This document shows positions 1 through 9,850 of a stretch of 64,000 nt of DNA, piece by piece. Position 1 is the first letter of the stretch; each line of letters opens with the position of its first letter. The stretch covers positions 1,621,442 to 1,685,441 of the forward strand of contig JXCB02000002.1 in NCBI GenBank assembly GCA_000828075.3, read 5' to 3'. A model generated the notes under the pieces. That model was not told the origin of the DNA, searched no databases, and saw only the letters and a program-made list of their open reading frames with translations. The stretch is from Tolypothrix campylonemoides VB511288. Its GTDB lineage: Bacteria > Cyanobacteriota > Cyanobacteriia > Cyanobacteriales > Nostocaceae. A program made the translations under genes and the position numbers.

Positions 1-490
1 CAACATAACGTCCATTTGGGCTAATATTGGGATTTCTTACCCAAGCAGGATAAATTGGGGTAAGGATTTGTGACTGTTGCGTAGCGCGATCGTAAAGCGC
101 CACAACTGGTCTACCTTGGTCGCTGGTGATATAAGCAATGTAACGTCCGGTGTAGCTGAGGCTAGGACTTTCGGCAATTGTCTCTGGTCGGTTTAACCCA
201 GGTGTCGCAATAAACTGCTGCTGTTCCAAGTCATACAGTAGCACTAGATGACTACCATTACGATTAGATACAAACGCTAAAAAACGACCATTCCCACTCA
301 AGGCTGGTTGCTGCTCAGTGTAGCGGCTGTTGAGGGAAGTAGGTCCAATTGGGATATCGCTGTAGCTACAAGATACAAGTAAACTTGCCAATGTAAAACT
401 AAGACCCCAAGGAATTTGTCTTTGGAGCCAAAAACTAGGTGTAATTTTTTTCACCTCAACTTTTTCCGTCGCCGCTTTCGCCTCCTCCAC
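1..490 (-). CDS. TolB-like WD40/PD40 beta-propeller lipoprotein (partial, C-terminus outside window)
   Basis: This is an open frame on the minus strand that begins with GTG at 490 and runs off the left edge. I translated it by hand. An in-frame TAA lies just upstream at 497-499, so the start is GTG 490 or a second GTG at 454. The N-terminus carries a hydrophobic stretch ending in LLVSC, a good lipobox, which predicts a lipid-anchored exported protein. The rest shows PD40-type repeats (for example LSGNGRFLAFVSNRNG and ISPNGRYV), typical of TolB-like propellers in cyanobacteria. It starts 10 bp after the ycf66 stop, so the two are probably cotranscribed. The precise role is unknown. Confidence 0.75.
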   Translation of the reverse strand, partial: MEEAKAATEKVEVKKITPSFWLQRQIPWGLSFTLASLLVSCSYSDIPIGPTSLNSRYTEQQPALSGNGRFLAFVSNRNGSHLVLLYDLEQQQFIATPGLNRPETIAESPSLSYTGRYIAYITSDQGRPVVALYDRATQQSQILTPIYPAWVRNPNISPNGRYV

Positions 491-500
491 CTCAGCTTAT

Positions 501-1427
501 TTACAAATCATCATCAAAATTTGATGAACTATCTTGATCCTTACCCGAACGCTCTGGGCGGTCTAATGGTTTGTAGTCTACATATTCAGTAGAAATAACC
601 TCATCATCCTCGCGCTCTATTCTTGAAGTTGATTCAGTGGGTGGACGGCGTTTTCTTGGTCTAGGAGTAACATCCTCATCGCGCGTTTCTGGACGCGTTG
701 GTCGATTATTCCCACGACGTGAAGGTCGTCTTTCTTCGGTAGTTGAGCTATCCCACTCATCAATTGGTCTGGTGGAAGCACCCCAATTTTCATCTTCAAA
801 ACTTTCAGAAGGACGGACAGAACGCCCAGAACTACGGCGACGGGTTTTGTCAGTTTTGTCGCTTGTTGTCAGCCTTTCGCTACCATTGCGACGTTCTGAA
901 CGACGCGGGGGTTCATCTTCGTAGTAATCATCCCGAGATGAACGGCTATCCCTGCTACCGGAAATTCGATTACGCACGGGGGGGCGCTCATCGTAATCAT
1001 CATCATAAGGCAGTGGTTCTAACTCAGCGTCTACCTCTGCCTTGTACTTCTTGTTATACCTATAATTGTCGCTGACCTCTCGTTCATCATCCACAATAGG
1101 CGTGTTGCGCTTAGCTTGCTGAGTCGCTATACCACGCAGACGAATACTTTCAACCGCAAAAAATATAGTTGAGCCTGCCAAAAGCAACTGACCAAATTGT
1201 AGAATTGGGTCAAGACGCCAACCTTGGAACACGAGAATGAAGCCGCACAGTAAGCCCACAGCGGCAAAAAAGATATCTTGGTCGCGTGAGAGTTCTGGAC
1301 GCACAGTTCGGAGAAAATAGAGTGCTGCCCCAGCCACAGCCAAGAAAATTCCTAGGATACTGGCTGAGTTTGCCCCAAAATTTACCTGAGCCAGAACACT
1401 GGCTGAGTTCAGCCCAAATATTAGCAT
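501..1427 (-). CDS. ycf66: Ycf66 family protein
   Basis: The 308-residue product has two or three hydrophobic segments in residues 1-100, with the family signature around VNFGANSASILG and GWRLDPILQFGQ. It then has a long hydrophilic, Arg/Asp/Glu/Ser-rich tail (residues about 115-308) that should be disordered. Ycf66 is conserved in cyanobacteria and some plastids; its function is not established. The hydrophobic N-terminus points to a membrane location, probably thylakoid. A short internal echo (LNSAS and ANSAS) sits near the N-terminus. It lies downstream of psbX on the same strand and immediately upstream of a TolB-like lipoprotein gene. Confidence 0.85.
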   Translation of the reverse strand: MLIFGLNSASVLAQVNFGANSASILGIFLAVAGAALYFLRTVRPELSRDQDIFFAAVGLLCGFILVFQGWRLDPILQFGQLLLAGSTIFFAVESIRLRGIATQQAKRNTPIVDDEREVSDNYRYNKKYKAEVDAELEPLPYDDDYDERPPVRNRISGSRDSRSSRDDYYEDEPPRRSERRNGSERLTTSDKTDKTRRRSSGRSVRPSESFEDENWGASTRPIDEWDSSTTEERRPSRRGNNRPTRPETRDEDVTPRPRKRRPPTESTSRIEREDDEVISTEYVDYKPLDRPERSGKDQDSSSNFDDDL

Positions 1428-1745
1428 TGTTGTTTACCCAATATTAGAATCTATGTTAGCGAGTTAGAATTTAAATCTCTACTGTAATCAGACACAATAT
1501 ACTTTAAAGACGCGAAGTTGCCTAACTTCACGTAGACGCCTGTAAGGCGGCTTTTCATGAGAGTTGAGCAACGCTTACGCGTCTTTACATTATGACCTAA
1601 AGCTAACAAGTGTGTTTGTGTCGGTTTAGTATAAATATACTTATGTAATGAATTGCTCAGAGTCAGCAACCATCGCAATTCAGTGACACAAACCGAGTTT
1701 TAAGACTAGAGACACTGCAAACAGCGCTTCTCTACACAACTCTTA
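1428..1745 (-). other. Intergenic stretch between psbX and ycf66
   Basis: This 318-bp gap holds no convincing gene. It contains an imperfect palindromic stretch near 1515-1580 rich in ACGC and GCGT words, of the kind scattered through this genome. The 75-codon open frame here has no family resemblance. It probably serves as the psbX 3' region and ycf66 leader. Confidence 0.4.
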
Positions 1746-1862
1746 TTAACGTTGGATTTTATCTTTCTGGCTCACAAAAATCAATCCTACTGTTGCGGGG
1801 ATAACGACAATTGCTGCTCCCCAAACCAGACTCCAAAGAAAATTTGCTAAAGAGGGCGTCAT
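1746..1862 (-). CDS. psbX: Photosystem II protein PsbX
   Basis: This 38-residue protein starts at ATG 1862 and stops at TAA 1746-1748. It begins [15 protein letters not shown] and ends SQKDKIQR, which is the highly conserved cyanobacterial PsbX sequence. It has one membrane helix (about residues 8-30) and a short charged stromal tail. PsbX is a small peripheral PSII subunit near cytochrome b559 and influences QB/plastoquinone exchange. An AAGG motif lies about 10 bases upstream of the ATG. The gene is too short for routine ORF lists. Identification is from sequence similarity read by eye and is very secure. Confidence 0.95.
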   Translation of the reverse strand: MTPSLANFLWSLVWGAAIVVIPATVGLIFVSQKDKIQR

Positions 1863-1989
1863 AGATTTCAACCTTTTTTTACACACTTTATAACAATTCT
1901 AATGGTCTATTCGACCCTTGAGAAGTCATTTATGGCAGTGGGTAGTGGTTCAGAGTTAGTGGTACTTTGACAACGCTCCAAATGTACAG

Positions 1990-2140
1990 ACGCGCCCAGA
2001 GCCGGCACGAGGGAGACCCCTTCGGGTGAGTCCTTCGGACAGGCTACTTTCTTGGCGGAGCCTGCGCTTTGCGCTTACGCCAGTCGCCTAGGTCGGGAGA
2101 CCCTCCTGCAGCGCTGGCTCGCCATGGCGCATCTCTGACA
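1990..2140. repeat. GC-rich palindromic interspersed repeat
   Basis: The stretch is built of short inverted words (CCTTCGG, GGCGGAGCC, GCGCTTTGCGC, GGTCGGGAGACC), clearly unlike the AT-rich surroundings. The block GGTCGGGAGACCCTCCTGCA recurs almost exactly at 57509, so this is a dispersed REP-like element. The gap 1863-2259 around it shows no gene. Confidence 0.7.
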
Positions 2141-2259
2141 ACCAGTATTCCCTATTCTCTTTTGTGTACCAGGCTTTGGTTACAATTAGAGAAAGGCTTT
2201 ACAAAGCTTAAATTTTATTCTCTGTTTGCTTTATTCACACAAAAAGTCAAGCTGAAATC

Positions 2260-2550
2260 ATGACTGGTGCTAACCTTGCCGCTTGGATTCTCGGTCCAGT
2301 GTTGGGACTGATGACATTTTTGTTTATTTTCCGGATTATTTTAACTTGGTATCCCCAAGTTGATTTGAATCGTTTGCCTTTTAATCTTGTAGCTTGGCCT
2401 ACTGAACCGTTTCTCGTGCCGTTGCGAAAGATAGTACCACCTATAGGCGGGGTGGACATTACCCCAATCATTTGGGTTGGTATCTTCAGTCTTTTACGGG
2501 AAATTCTCCTAGGTCAGCAAGGACTGCTGACCATGCTGTCTCGTGTTTAG
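2260..2550 (+). CDS. YggT family membrane protein (Ycf19-like)
   Basis: The 96-residue protein has two hydrophobic segments (about residues 6-28 and 66-92) around the family core RIILTWYPQVDLN and PTEPFLVPLRKIVPP. The Pro-rich loop and the PIIWVGIF segment are typical of YggT/Ycf19 proteins. The plastid relative CCB3 assists heme attachment to cytochrome b6, and other YggT proteins have been linked to membrane or division functions, so the exact role here is open. It converges with accC. Confidence 0.85.
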   Translation: MTGANLAAWILGPVLGLMTFLFIFRIILTWYPQVDLNRLPFNLVAWPTEPFLVPLRKIVPPIGGVDITPIIWVGIFSLLREILLGQQGLLTMLSRV

Positions 2551-2620
2551 TAGAATTTAGAAATTAGGGATTGGGAATGAGGAAGAGTATTGCTTAGTTC
2601 TCAGTCCCGAATCCCCGATG

Positions 2621-3973
2621 CTACTGCACTAGAGTTTTCATCTCCTGTACGAAATTAGTGTAAACTTTACCCTGCAAAAACTGCGGGTGTTCCATAATCT
2701 TCTGATGAAATCCAATAGTCGTGGGTAGTCCCGTGATGGCACATTCTCGCAGTGCTCGTTTCATGCGGTTAATAGCAGTGGCGCGGTCTGGTCCCCAAAC
2801 GATTAACTTACCGATGAGTGAGTCGTAGTAAGGCGGAATTTGGTAATCGGTGTAAACATGGGAGTCGATGCGGACTCCGGGACCTCCAGGGGGAAGATAA
2901 CCACTGATACGTCCTGCTGAGGGTCGAAAGTCATTGTCAGGATCTTCTGCATTAATACGGCATTCAATAGCATGACCTCGCAAAATGACTTGGTCTTGTG
3001 TCAGCTTGAGTTTTTCCCCTTGGGCAATCAGGATTTGTTCGGCAACCAAATCTATCCCAGTAATCATCTCCGTCACGGGATGCTCGACTTGAATCCGGGT
3101 GTTCATTTCCATAAAGTAGAATTGACCGGATTTATCCAAGAGAAACTCAATCGTACCTGCCCCACTGTAGTTGATAAACTGGGCTGCTTTGACGGCAGCT
3201 TGTCCCATTTTCTCTCGCAAGTCAGGATCTAAAGCGGGGCTAGGGGCTTCTTCTAAAAGTTTCTGGTTGCGGCGTTGAATAGAACAATCCCGTTCCCCTA
3301 GGTGGATGACGTTTCCGTAGTTATCAGCCAAGATTTGAAATTCGATATGGCGGGGACGCTCAATAAATTTTTCCAGATAAACCCCAGAATTACCAAATGC
3401 CGCTCCCGCTTCACCTTGAGCCGCTTGGAAGGATTTGACGAACTCGTTTTCAGAACGTACTAAGCGCATACCCCGTCCGCCACCGCCAGCTGTGGCTTTA
3501 ACCATCACTGGGTAGCCAATTTTTTGGGCGATCGCCAAACCTTCTTGCTCTGATTCTACTAACCCATCACTACCTGGTACCGTCGGAACCCCAGCTTTTT
3601 GCATGGTTTCTTTTGCCGTAGATTTATCACCCATCAGCCGAATGGCTTCCGGAGATGGACCGATAAAAGCAATATGATGGTCAGCACAGATTTCTGCAAA
3701 CCGAGCATTTTCTGCCAAAAAGCCATACCCAGGATGAATGGCGCTGGCATTACGTGTCAATGCCGCTGCAATAATATTGGGAATATTCAAATAACTTTTA
3801 CTGCTAGCAGCTTCGCCAATGCAAACAGCTTCATCGGCAAGTTGGACGTGCAGAGCATTACGGTCAACGGTGGAATGTACCGCAACCGTTGCAATCCCCA
3901 TTTCTTCACAGGCGCGGAGAATGCGAAGCGCGATTTCTCCCCTATTAGCAATTAATATTTTGTCAAACTTCAT
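2621..3973 (-). CDS. accC: Biotin carboxylase subunit of acetyl-CoA carboxylase
   Basis: The 450-residue length is standard for AccC. It begins [20 protein letters not shown], the biotin carboxylase N-domain. The ATP-grasp glycine loop ([14 protein letters not shown], about residue 160) is present, as are the catalytic region [15 protein letters not shown] (about 290) and the C-terminal domain. The enzyme carboxylates biotin on BCCP using ATP and bicarbonate, the first half-reaction of malonyl-CoA formation for fatty acid synthesis. No accB is adjacent; cyanobacterial acc genes are commonly scattered. Confidence 0.97.
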   Translation of the reverse strand: MKFDKILIANRGEIALRILRACEEMGIATVAVHSTVDRNALHVQLADEAVCIGEAASSKSYLNIPNIIAAALTRNASAIHPGYGFLAENARFAEICADHHIAFIGPSPEAIRLMGDKSTAKETMQKAGVPTVPGSDGLVESEQEGLAIAQKIGYPVMVKATAGGGGRGMRLVRSENEFVKSFQAAQGEAGAAFGNSGVYLEKFIERPRHIEFQILADNYGNVIHLGERDCSIQRRNQKLLEEAPSPALDPDLREKMGQAAVKAAQFINYSGAGTIEFLLDKSGQFYFMEMNTRIQVEHPVTEMITGIDLVAEQILIAQGEKLKLTQDQVILRGHAIECRINAEDPDNDFRPSAGRISGYLPPGGPGVRIDSHVYTDYQIPPYYDSLIGKLIVWGPDRATAINRMKRALRECAITGLPTTIGFHQKIMEHPQFLQGKVYTNFVQEMKTLVQ

Positions 3974-4414
3974 CTTCTAGCTTTGATATCAGTCCAGTAG
4001 ATTGACATTTTCTACCGTCAAAACTGAAATTACGCAGAGCCTCATTTCAAATTCTGACAGGTTCCCAACACTCTTCCTAAATATAAGGAAGGATTTCGCT
4101 GCTTGCCTCTACAGGTATTAACTACACTAGCAGCAGCAATGTTCCTAGTCCGGAGTTAGTTTCCCGACTTTGGCAAATTCATGCATACGGTGCGCTTCAC
4201 GATAGACCTAATTTCCTTTGCTGCGGCGAATCCCGTTGCAAAGGAAATTGGCTATACCCCTTTTTAATATCACGTGTGCAGCTACTACATTTCTGTCCGT
4301 CGAGTATACCCATTTCAAATATTTGTGAATTCCTGCACTTAATTTTTCTGTAACTTGGGTATCAGTTACTATAATTCTTTCTGTTATGCTATATTTTAAA
4401 TTCAGGGAAACCTT
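3974..4414. other. Intergenic region upstream of accC and tRNA-Leu
   Basis: This 441-bp gap separates accC (minus) from tRNA-Leu (plus), so it should hold both promoters. A stretch at 4203-4245 contains an imperfect inverted repeat (TTTCCTTTGC and GCAAAGGAAA). I see no coding potential with family resemblance. Confidence 0.4.
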
Positions 4415-4495
4415 GCGGATGTGGCGGAATTGGTATACGCGCACGTTTGAGGGGCGTGTGGCTTTGCCTTGCGAGTTCGAGTCTCGCCATCCGCA
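4415..4495 (+). tRNA. trnL-GAG: tRNA-Leu (anticodon GAG)
   Basis: The 81-nt sequence folds as a class II (long variable arm) tRNA. The acceptor stem GCGGATG pairs with CATCCGC. The D arm has GGCGGAATTGGTA, the T loop has GTTCGAGTC, and the anticodon loop TTGAGGG gives GAG. Discriminator A73 is typical of leucine tRNAs. CCA is not encoded. Confidence 0.95.
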
Positions 4496-4674
4496 TTTTT
4501 TAGTGATCAGTCCTAGCTACCAAGTAATCAGTAGGATTTCACATTCTTCAGGCAAGATGACTCACATTAAATTGTCTGTCACTTACCACTTAGGACTTTT
4601 AGCTCAAAACTTTCTTTGGCACTCAGAGCTTCACTTATGCTTTTATAGAGATAAATGAAGTTTTGTAAAGAACC

Positions 4675-5304
4675 TTGACTGCGACTTTTACGCCGACAAA
4701 CAACTTAACATTACCTACGGGATGGCATCGCCTGAGTCCGATTTGGCAAGGCGGGGAGGAAGTCATTCAACAAGGTCTGCTACACACTCAGCTGGCACCG
4801 GCTTGGCAATTACTCCTCTTAGGAGACGGTTCCCCAACAAGGCACTTACAACTGCTGACAGGCGAGCCTACAGAAGTGGATGTCATTGATATGTCATTGA
4901 TTGGCTTGGACTTGGATAGTGCGCCTGAACTGATCCAAGCAGTACCAGGACCACGACTGCGGCGACAGGTGTGGTTGCGTACCGCCTCTGGGCAACGATT
5001 GGCGTATGCCACTTCATGGTGGGAAGCATCTCACGTAGATGAGTATTTGCAAAACCGTTCGTTACCTGTTTGGGCAAGTTTAGCTCGTCTGCGTACAGAA
5101 CTGTATCGGGATGTTCAGGGGATTTACTACGGTGAATCGAAAGCTTTAGAGTCAGGCTTTGATGAAACTGGACCTTTTTGGGGTCGCCACTACTTGTTTT
5201 GGCATCATGGACAGCCGCTGACGTTAATTTACGAGGTTTTTTCGCCCTATTTAACAAAATATCTCGGACCCATGCAGCTAAGTTCTACGAATGGTAAGGT
5301 TTAG
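4675..5304 (+). CDS. Chorismate lyase-like protein (DUF98/Ycf21 family)
   Basis: The 209-residue product matches the cyanobacterial DUF98 family. It has the C-terminal signature GRHYLFWHHGQPLTLIYEVF and an Arg-rich strand PGPRLRRQVWLRT. Members convert chorismate to 4-hydroxybenzoate and pyruvate, the first committed step toward the plastoquinone ring in cyanobacteria. The start is TTG at 4675: an in-frame TAA sits at 4666-4668 and no ATG occurs in the first third of the frame. It converges with argC. Function is inferred from family knowledge. Confidence 0.85.
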   Translation: MTATFTPTNNLTLPTGWHRLSPIWQGGEEVIQQGLLHTQLAPAWQLLLLGDGSPTRHLQLLTGEPTEVDVIDMSLIGLDLDSAPELIQAVPGPRLRRQVWLRTASGQRLAYATSWWEASHVDEYLQNRSLPVWASLARLRTELYRDVQGIYYGESKALESGFDETGPFWGRHYLFWHHGQPLTLIYEVFSPYLTKYLGPMQLSSTNGKV

Positions 5305-5332
5305 TGCCAAATTTGGTGGTGTTACCGAAGCT

Positions 5333-6304
5333 TCAGCACAGTCCTAACTCTTCTGGAAAGCCCAGCATAAGGTTTAGGTTCTGTACTGCTGCTCCTGATG
5401 CACCTTTACCCAAGTTGTCGAGGCGAGCAACTAACAGGACTTCTTGGGTGGCGTCATTAGCAAATACGAAAACCTGAACAATATTGGTACCGTTCATTGC
5501 CATTGCGTCCAAGAACATACCATCTCGCAGAAGAGTGGGATCTTGGTATGGAGCAACCTGGACAAATTTTTCAGCTTGGTAGTAGTCAGCGATCGCTTGA
5601 TGGATGACTTCACCTGATGGTGGATTATCCAACATCCACAGCGGTAAAGGCACTTGTACCAGCATCCCCTGCTCAAAATCCCCTACTGCTGGTACAAACA
5701 AGGGCGGCGATCCTAACCCAGAATGCTGATGCATTTCCTTAACGTGCTTATGCCCAAACTGTAGACCATAGATGCCATAAGGATAAAGTGATGTTGTTCC
5801 GGCTTGCTGCTCGTGGAAGGCATGGTACTGTTTGATAAGATTCTTTCCGCCACCAGAGTAGCCCGACACTGCATTAACCGTAATCGGAAAGTGGTTGGGA
5901 AGGAGTCCCTTGGCGATCAACGGACGGACACAAGCCAAAAATCCTGTGGGATAACAACCCGGAACACTGACAAACTGGGCGCTGGCAATTTTCTCTCTCT
6001 GTCCTGGATGGAGTTCAGGAAAGCCATAGACCCAACCTTGAGCTGTTCGATGGACACTACTAGCATCAAGGATTTTAACCGTAGTACTGCTGACAAAGCT
6101 GACAGCTTCACGCGCTGCGTCATCAGGTAGGCAAAGAATAGCAACGTCAACGGCATTCATGAGTTTTGCTCGCTCATTTGAGTCCTTGCGCCTAGATGTC
6201 TCAATGCTAACTAACTCGATATCATCCCGTCCATTAAGGCGCGAGTAAATCTGTAAGCCTGTGGTTCCCGATTCTCCATCAATGAAAATCTTAGGTTTAG
6301 TCAT
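5333..6304 (-). CDS. argC: N-acetyl-gamma-glutamyl-phosphate reductase, type 2
   Basis: From ATG 6304 the protein is about 323 residues and begins MTKPKIFIDGESGTTG, the NAD(P)-binding loop of type 2 ArgC. The catalytic cysteine lies in SVPGCYPTGF (C117). The enzyme reduces N-acetylglutamyl phosphate to the semialdehyde in arginine synthesis. The open frame extends 27 codons further upstream to 6385, but that part is not conserved, and a GAGGGG ribosome site sits just before 6304, so I prefer the shorter start. Type 2 ArgC is shorter than type 1; cyanobacteria may carry both. Confidence 0.93.
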   Translation of the reverse strand: MTKPKIFIDGESGTTGLQIYSRLNGRDDIELVSIETSRRKDSNERAKLMNAVDVAILCLPDDAAREAVSFVSSTTVKILDASSVHRTAQGWVYGFPELHPGQREKIASAQFVSVPGCYPTGFLACVRPLIAKGLLPNHFPITVNAVSGYSGGGKNLIKQYHAFHEQQAGTTSLYPYGIYGLQFGHKHVKEMHQHSGLGSPPLFVPAVGDFEQGMLVQVPLPLWMLDNPPSGEVIHQAIADYYQAEKFVQVAPYQDPTLLRDGMFLDAMAMNGTNIVQVFVFANDATQEVLLVARLDNLGKGASGAAVQNLNLMLGFPEELGLC

Positions 6305-6864
6305 TATCCCCTCAGCATCCTGATTTGTCAGTGAATATTTTGTCCCACCAATACTGGCTTGGTCTGTCGTGGGTAAAGTTATCAATTTGTTATTACACTG
6401 TTATGAATACGGAAGTCATCTTATAATTTAGTCATGAATGATTCTGTAAAATTCTATGGAGCATTGATTTCCAGCTTAATACCCTTGATTTTACAGCAAA
6501 GAAGTCATCGAACACGGTGAAAATTTTAATGATCAAAAGCCTCATCGATATCGATTGTATATATATTTTATTCTCAAGAAGTTTTTGCAACACAATCATT
6601 TATTGTATGGTCTACTGGAAAAATGTTCTTAATTTCAACTGTATTATCAACCTAATCCCGAAATCGGCTAAGTAGCAGCGAAATTTAAAAATAATGGTAG
6701 GTTAATGACCGAACTACGATTGGGCAAAGCTCAACGTCATAAAGGGAAAGCGCATTCTAGGACAGATATAAATGAATAGGATTCAGGAAGCCTAGAGATT
6801 AGGAAACCTTTTAGTTAATGCCAACAAGTCATGATAATTTCGCAAGTATGAGGTATTAGTTTGA
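6305..6864. other. AT-rich divergent intergenic region
   Basis: This 560-bp gap lies between argC (minus) and the DUF3352 gene (plus) and should carry both promoters. It is AT-rich, with an inverted TCGATATCGA at about 6544. I see no gene, tRNA or strong hairpin in it. Confidence 0.4.
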
Positions 6865-8589
6865 ATGGCACTGCCGCTTGTGTCTAATTCGATGAGTAAA
6901 AGAAAGAAACCGTCTTTGGTATTGACACTCTCGTTTGCTGGGTTATTGATTGGTGCAGGGAGTGCGCTTTACTGGGTGTTAACTCAGGGAAATGTATTTT
7001 CTAGAGATTTACTACCAGGTGCCAATATTATTCCCCAAAATGCCGTAGTTGCAGTTTCCCTAACTACTGATCCAGGACAATGGGAAAAATTACGAGAGTT
7101 TGGGACAAAAGAAACTCAAAGCTTACTGGATAAAAATTTAGTGCAGTTGCGCGATCGCTTCTTGACAAATCATGGCTATGACTTCCAGAAAGATATTAGT
7201 CCTTGGGTTGGCGATCAAGTCACAATCGCAATTGTTGCCCCAAACGCAAGTAAAACCACATCAAAACCTGTTGCTACCAATGGAGAAGCTACAACCAACG
7301 AGCAATCGATGGTGATGATTCTGCCAGTGAAAAATTTACAAAAAGCCAGCACCATCTTGGCACAACCTAAAGCAGTTAAAGATGGCAAATGGATTGACCG
7401 CACCTATGAAAATATTCCCATCAAAGAAACTCAAGGACAAGTAGGAGAAAAATTCTCAGCAGCCCTACTAGATAAGCGTTTCCTAGTAATCACCGATAAT
7501 CCCAAAACGACAGAACAAGCGATTGACGCCTATAAAGGTAAAGCATCCCTGGCTACAAGTGCGGGTTTTGCCGAAAATTTCCCAAAAATTGCCCGATCTG
7601 GACCCTTCGCTCAGTTCTACGTGAATGTGCCTTACTCTGCTAAGATAACAGGTGCATCTCCAAACCGTCCTTTGCCTGCTCAAGTTTTGACTCAACTTCA
7701 AAATAACCAAGGTTTAGCAGGGACAATGACTCTGGAGTCAGAAGGAATCCGGTTGAAAGGCGTTTCTTGGCTCAATCCTAACAGCCAGCGGGTACTTGCA
7801 GTGGAAAACAAAGCCGGAAACATACAAAACCGCTTGCCTGCAGAGACTTTGATGATGCTGTCTGGCGGGAACCTACAACAGTTGTGGGCAGACTACGTTT
7901 TAACTTCCCAAAGAAATCCCTACTCGCCAGTCATACCAGAACAACTGCGAAAAGGTGTGAAATCTCTGACAACTCTCGATTTAGATCAGGATTTGCTGAA
8001 CTGGATGCAAGGAGAGTTTTCTGTCTCTGTGATTCCCAATACTCCCAAAGAAGGTTTGCCAGAAAATTTTCGTGCAGCTTTGGTTTTCATGGTACAGGCA
8101 AGCAATCGTCCCCGTGCTGAAATAGCCCTCAAACAGCTCGATGAAGTCATGAGGAATCAATACCAGTTTCAGGTAAAATATACGACAGTTGATGGGAAAC
8201 CTGTTGTTAACTGGATTGGACCTTTTGGAACATTAACAGCCACTCGTGGTTGGTTGGATGGAGATGTGGCTTTCTTAAGCCTTGGAGCGCCTGTAAATGA
8301 TAGAGTTATTTCTAGACAGAATAACACTTTAGCGAACACTGCCTTATTCCAAAATACAGTTCCAAGGGAACCCAATCCCACAAATGGTCAGTTGTTCTTA
8401 GATGTGGAAAGGACAGCTAAGTATTTTCCCTTAGCAAGCTTTGTACCAAATCAACGAGCTTTGTTAGAAGCAACACGGTCAGCAGGAGTGACAACTGCTG
8501 TCAGTGATAGCCGCAGTACTCGCTACGATATTTTTGTATCACTTAAAAAAGCTGGAAAACCAGATCCTTTACCAACTCCAGCAAAATAA
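6865..8589 (+). CDS. DUF3352 domain-containing protein, membrane-anchored
   Basis: The 574-residue product has a basic N-terminus (SKRKKPS) followed by one hydrophobic segment (about residues 18-40), which predicts a signal anchor with the bulk outside the cytoplasm. The body carries the cyanobacterial DUF3352 pattern, starting at PGANIIPQNAVVAVSLTTDP and including the DISPWVGDQVTIAI block. The function of DUF3352 is unknown. ATG 6865 has a GAGG 11 bases upstream; ATG 6892 is an alternative start without a ribosome site. It lies upstream of ccsA on the same strand with a 120-bp gap. Confidence 0.82.
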   Translation: MALPLVSNSMSKRKKPSLVLTLSFAGLLIGAGSALYWVLTQGNVFSRDLLPGANIIPQNAVVAVSLTTDPGQWEKLREFGTKETQSLLDKNLVQLRDRFLTNHGYDFQKDISPWVGDQVTIAIVAPNASKTTSKPVATNGEATTNEQSMVMILPVKNLQKASTILAQPKAVKDGKWIDRTYENIPIKETQGQVGEKFSAALLDKRFLVITDNPKTTEQAIDAYKGKASLATSAGFAENFPKIARSGPFAQFYVNVPYSAKITGASPNRPLPAQVLTQLQNNQGLAGTMTLESEGIRLKGVSWLNPNSQRVLAVENKAGNIQNRLPAETLMMLSGGNLQQLWADYVLTSQRNPYSPVIPEQLRKGVKSLTTLDLDQDLLNWMQGEFSVSVIPNTPKEGLPENFRAALVFMVQASNRPRAEIALKQLDEVMRNQYQFQVKYTTVDGKPVVNWIGPFGTLTATRGWLDGDVAFLSLGAPVNDRVISRQNNTLANTALFQNTVPREPNPTNGQLFLDVERTAKYFPLASFVPNQRALLEATRSAGVTTAVSDSRSTRYDIFVSLKKAGKPDPLPTPAK

Positions 8590-8709
8590 ATAATGATGAA
8601 TGATGAAAATTCCACCATTCATGATTGATTAACATTTCTAACCCCCTTAAAACAGATAGGATCGTAACAATCAGAATCAATACTATATCGAGTGGAGATA
8701 ACGTTATTT

Positions 8710-9756
8710 ATGAATTTAATTACACTCCAGAACTGGCTAGATAATGCCTCGTTTGCAGTTCTATTTGTTACAATGCTGGTTTATTGGGGTGGGGCGGCTT
8801 TTCCAAATTTGCCTACAACTGGTGTAGGGACAGCAGGTATGGCGATCGCTAATTTGTGCATAGCGACCCTACTAGGAGCAAGATGGCTAGAAGCTGGATA
8901 TTTTCCTTTAAGTAATTTGTATGAATCTCTATTTTTCTTAACTTGGGGAATAACAGCTGTCCATCTGATTGCCGAAAACACAAGCCGTAGCCGTTTGGTA
9001 GGAGTCGTGACCGCACCTGTAGCTATGGCTATCACCGCTTTTGCCACCCTCACTCTACCATCACAAATGCAAGTTGCAGAACCTTTAGTACCTGCGCTGA
9101 AATCGAATTGGCTGATGATGCACGTCAGCGTGATGATGTTGAGTTACGCGGCTTTGATGGTGGGTTCGCTAGTGGCGATCGCCTTCCTGATTGTCACACG
9201 CGGTCAAGACATCCAATTACAAGGGAGTTCTGTAGGTACTGGTGGATATCGCAGCAACGGCTACCGCTTACGCAAAGCGGGTGAACTAGTTTCTCAAACA
9301 CAAGCACTTGCTGATGACAATAACGGAGTCGTTCGTATAGAAAGCAATAGCAACGGCAAAACTGCTGTTTTGGATTTAGTCACTGTGCCTCAGTCTCAAG
9401 CTATAGCAACAGCCGAACCCCTTTCACCTCAGCGTCTCAGCCTTGCGGAAACTCTAGACAATATCAGCTATCGTATCATCGGGTTGGGATTTCCTCTGCT
9501 GACTATTGGCATCATTGCTGGTGCTGTTTGGGCGAACGAAGCTTGGGGAACTTACTGGAGTTGGGACCCCAAGGAAACTTGGGCGCTCATTACCTGGTTA
9601 GTCTTTGCTGCTTATCTTCATGCCCGCATCACTCGCGGTTGGCAAGGGCGTCGTCCCGCGATTTTAGCCGCCAGTGGCTTTGTTGTTGTTTGGATTTGCT
9701 ATCTGGGAGTTAATTTGTTGGGTAAAGGTTTGCATTCATACGGCTGGTTCTTTTAA
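8710..9756 (+). CDS. ccsA: Cytochrome c biogenesis protein CcsA (CcsB in some naming schemes), system II
   Basis: This polytopic membrane protein carries the heme-handling tryptophan-rich motif [18 protein letters not shown] near its C-terminus, plus conserved histidines in MMHVSVMML and near [11 protein letters not shown]. With Ccs1 it exports heme and attaches it to apocytochromes on the lumenal side of the thylakoid. ATG 8710 is preferred over an upstream in-frame GTG (8692), since GGAG precedes the ATG by 12 bases. A hydrophilic insert between the membrane helices (about residues 175-245) separates the two halves, as in other cyanobacteria. Confidence 0.93.
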   Translation: MNLITLQNWLDNASFAVLFVTMLVYWGGAAFPNLPTTGVGTAGMAIANLCIATLLGARWLEAGYFPLSNLYESLFFLTWGITAVHLIAENTSRSRLVGVVTAPVAMAITAFATLTLPSQMQVAEPLVPALKSNWLMMHVSVMMLSYAALMVGSLVAIAFLIVTRGQDIQLQGSSVGTGGYRSNGYRLRKAGELVSQTQALADDNNGVVRIESNSNGKTAVLDLVTVPQSQAIATAEPLSPQRLSLAETLDNISYRIIGLGFPLLTIGIIAGAVWANEAWGTYWSWDPKETWALITWLVFAAYLHARITRGWQGRRPAILAASGFVVVWICYLGVNLLGKGLHSYGWFF

Positions 9757-9772
9757 GAACCTCACCCCCCTA

Positions 9773-9798
9773 CCCCCTCTTTGCTGCCAAAGAGGGGG
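9773..9798 (+). terminator. Hairpin after ccsA
   Basis: A perfect 10-bp stem (CCCCCTCTTT with AAAGAGGGGG) and 6-base loop follows the ccsA stop by 17 bases. The next bases are GTTATTAATA, so the U-tract is poor. The sequence also matches a common dispersed repeat of cyanobacteria, so it may serve as terminator by exaptation. Confidence 0.5.
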
Positions 9799-9850
9799 GT
9801 TATTAATAGTAACGAGCCGTAATTTTTATCTAACTGCAATATAGTAGAAA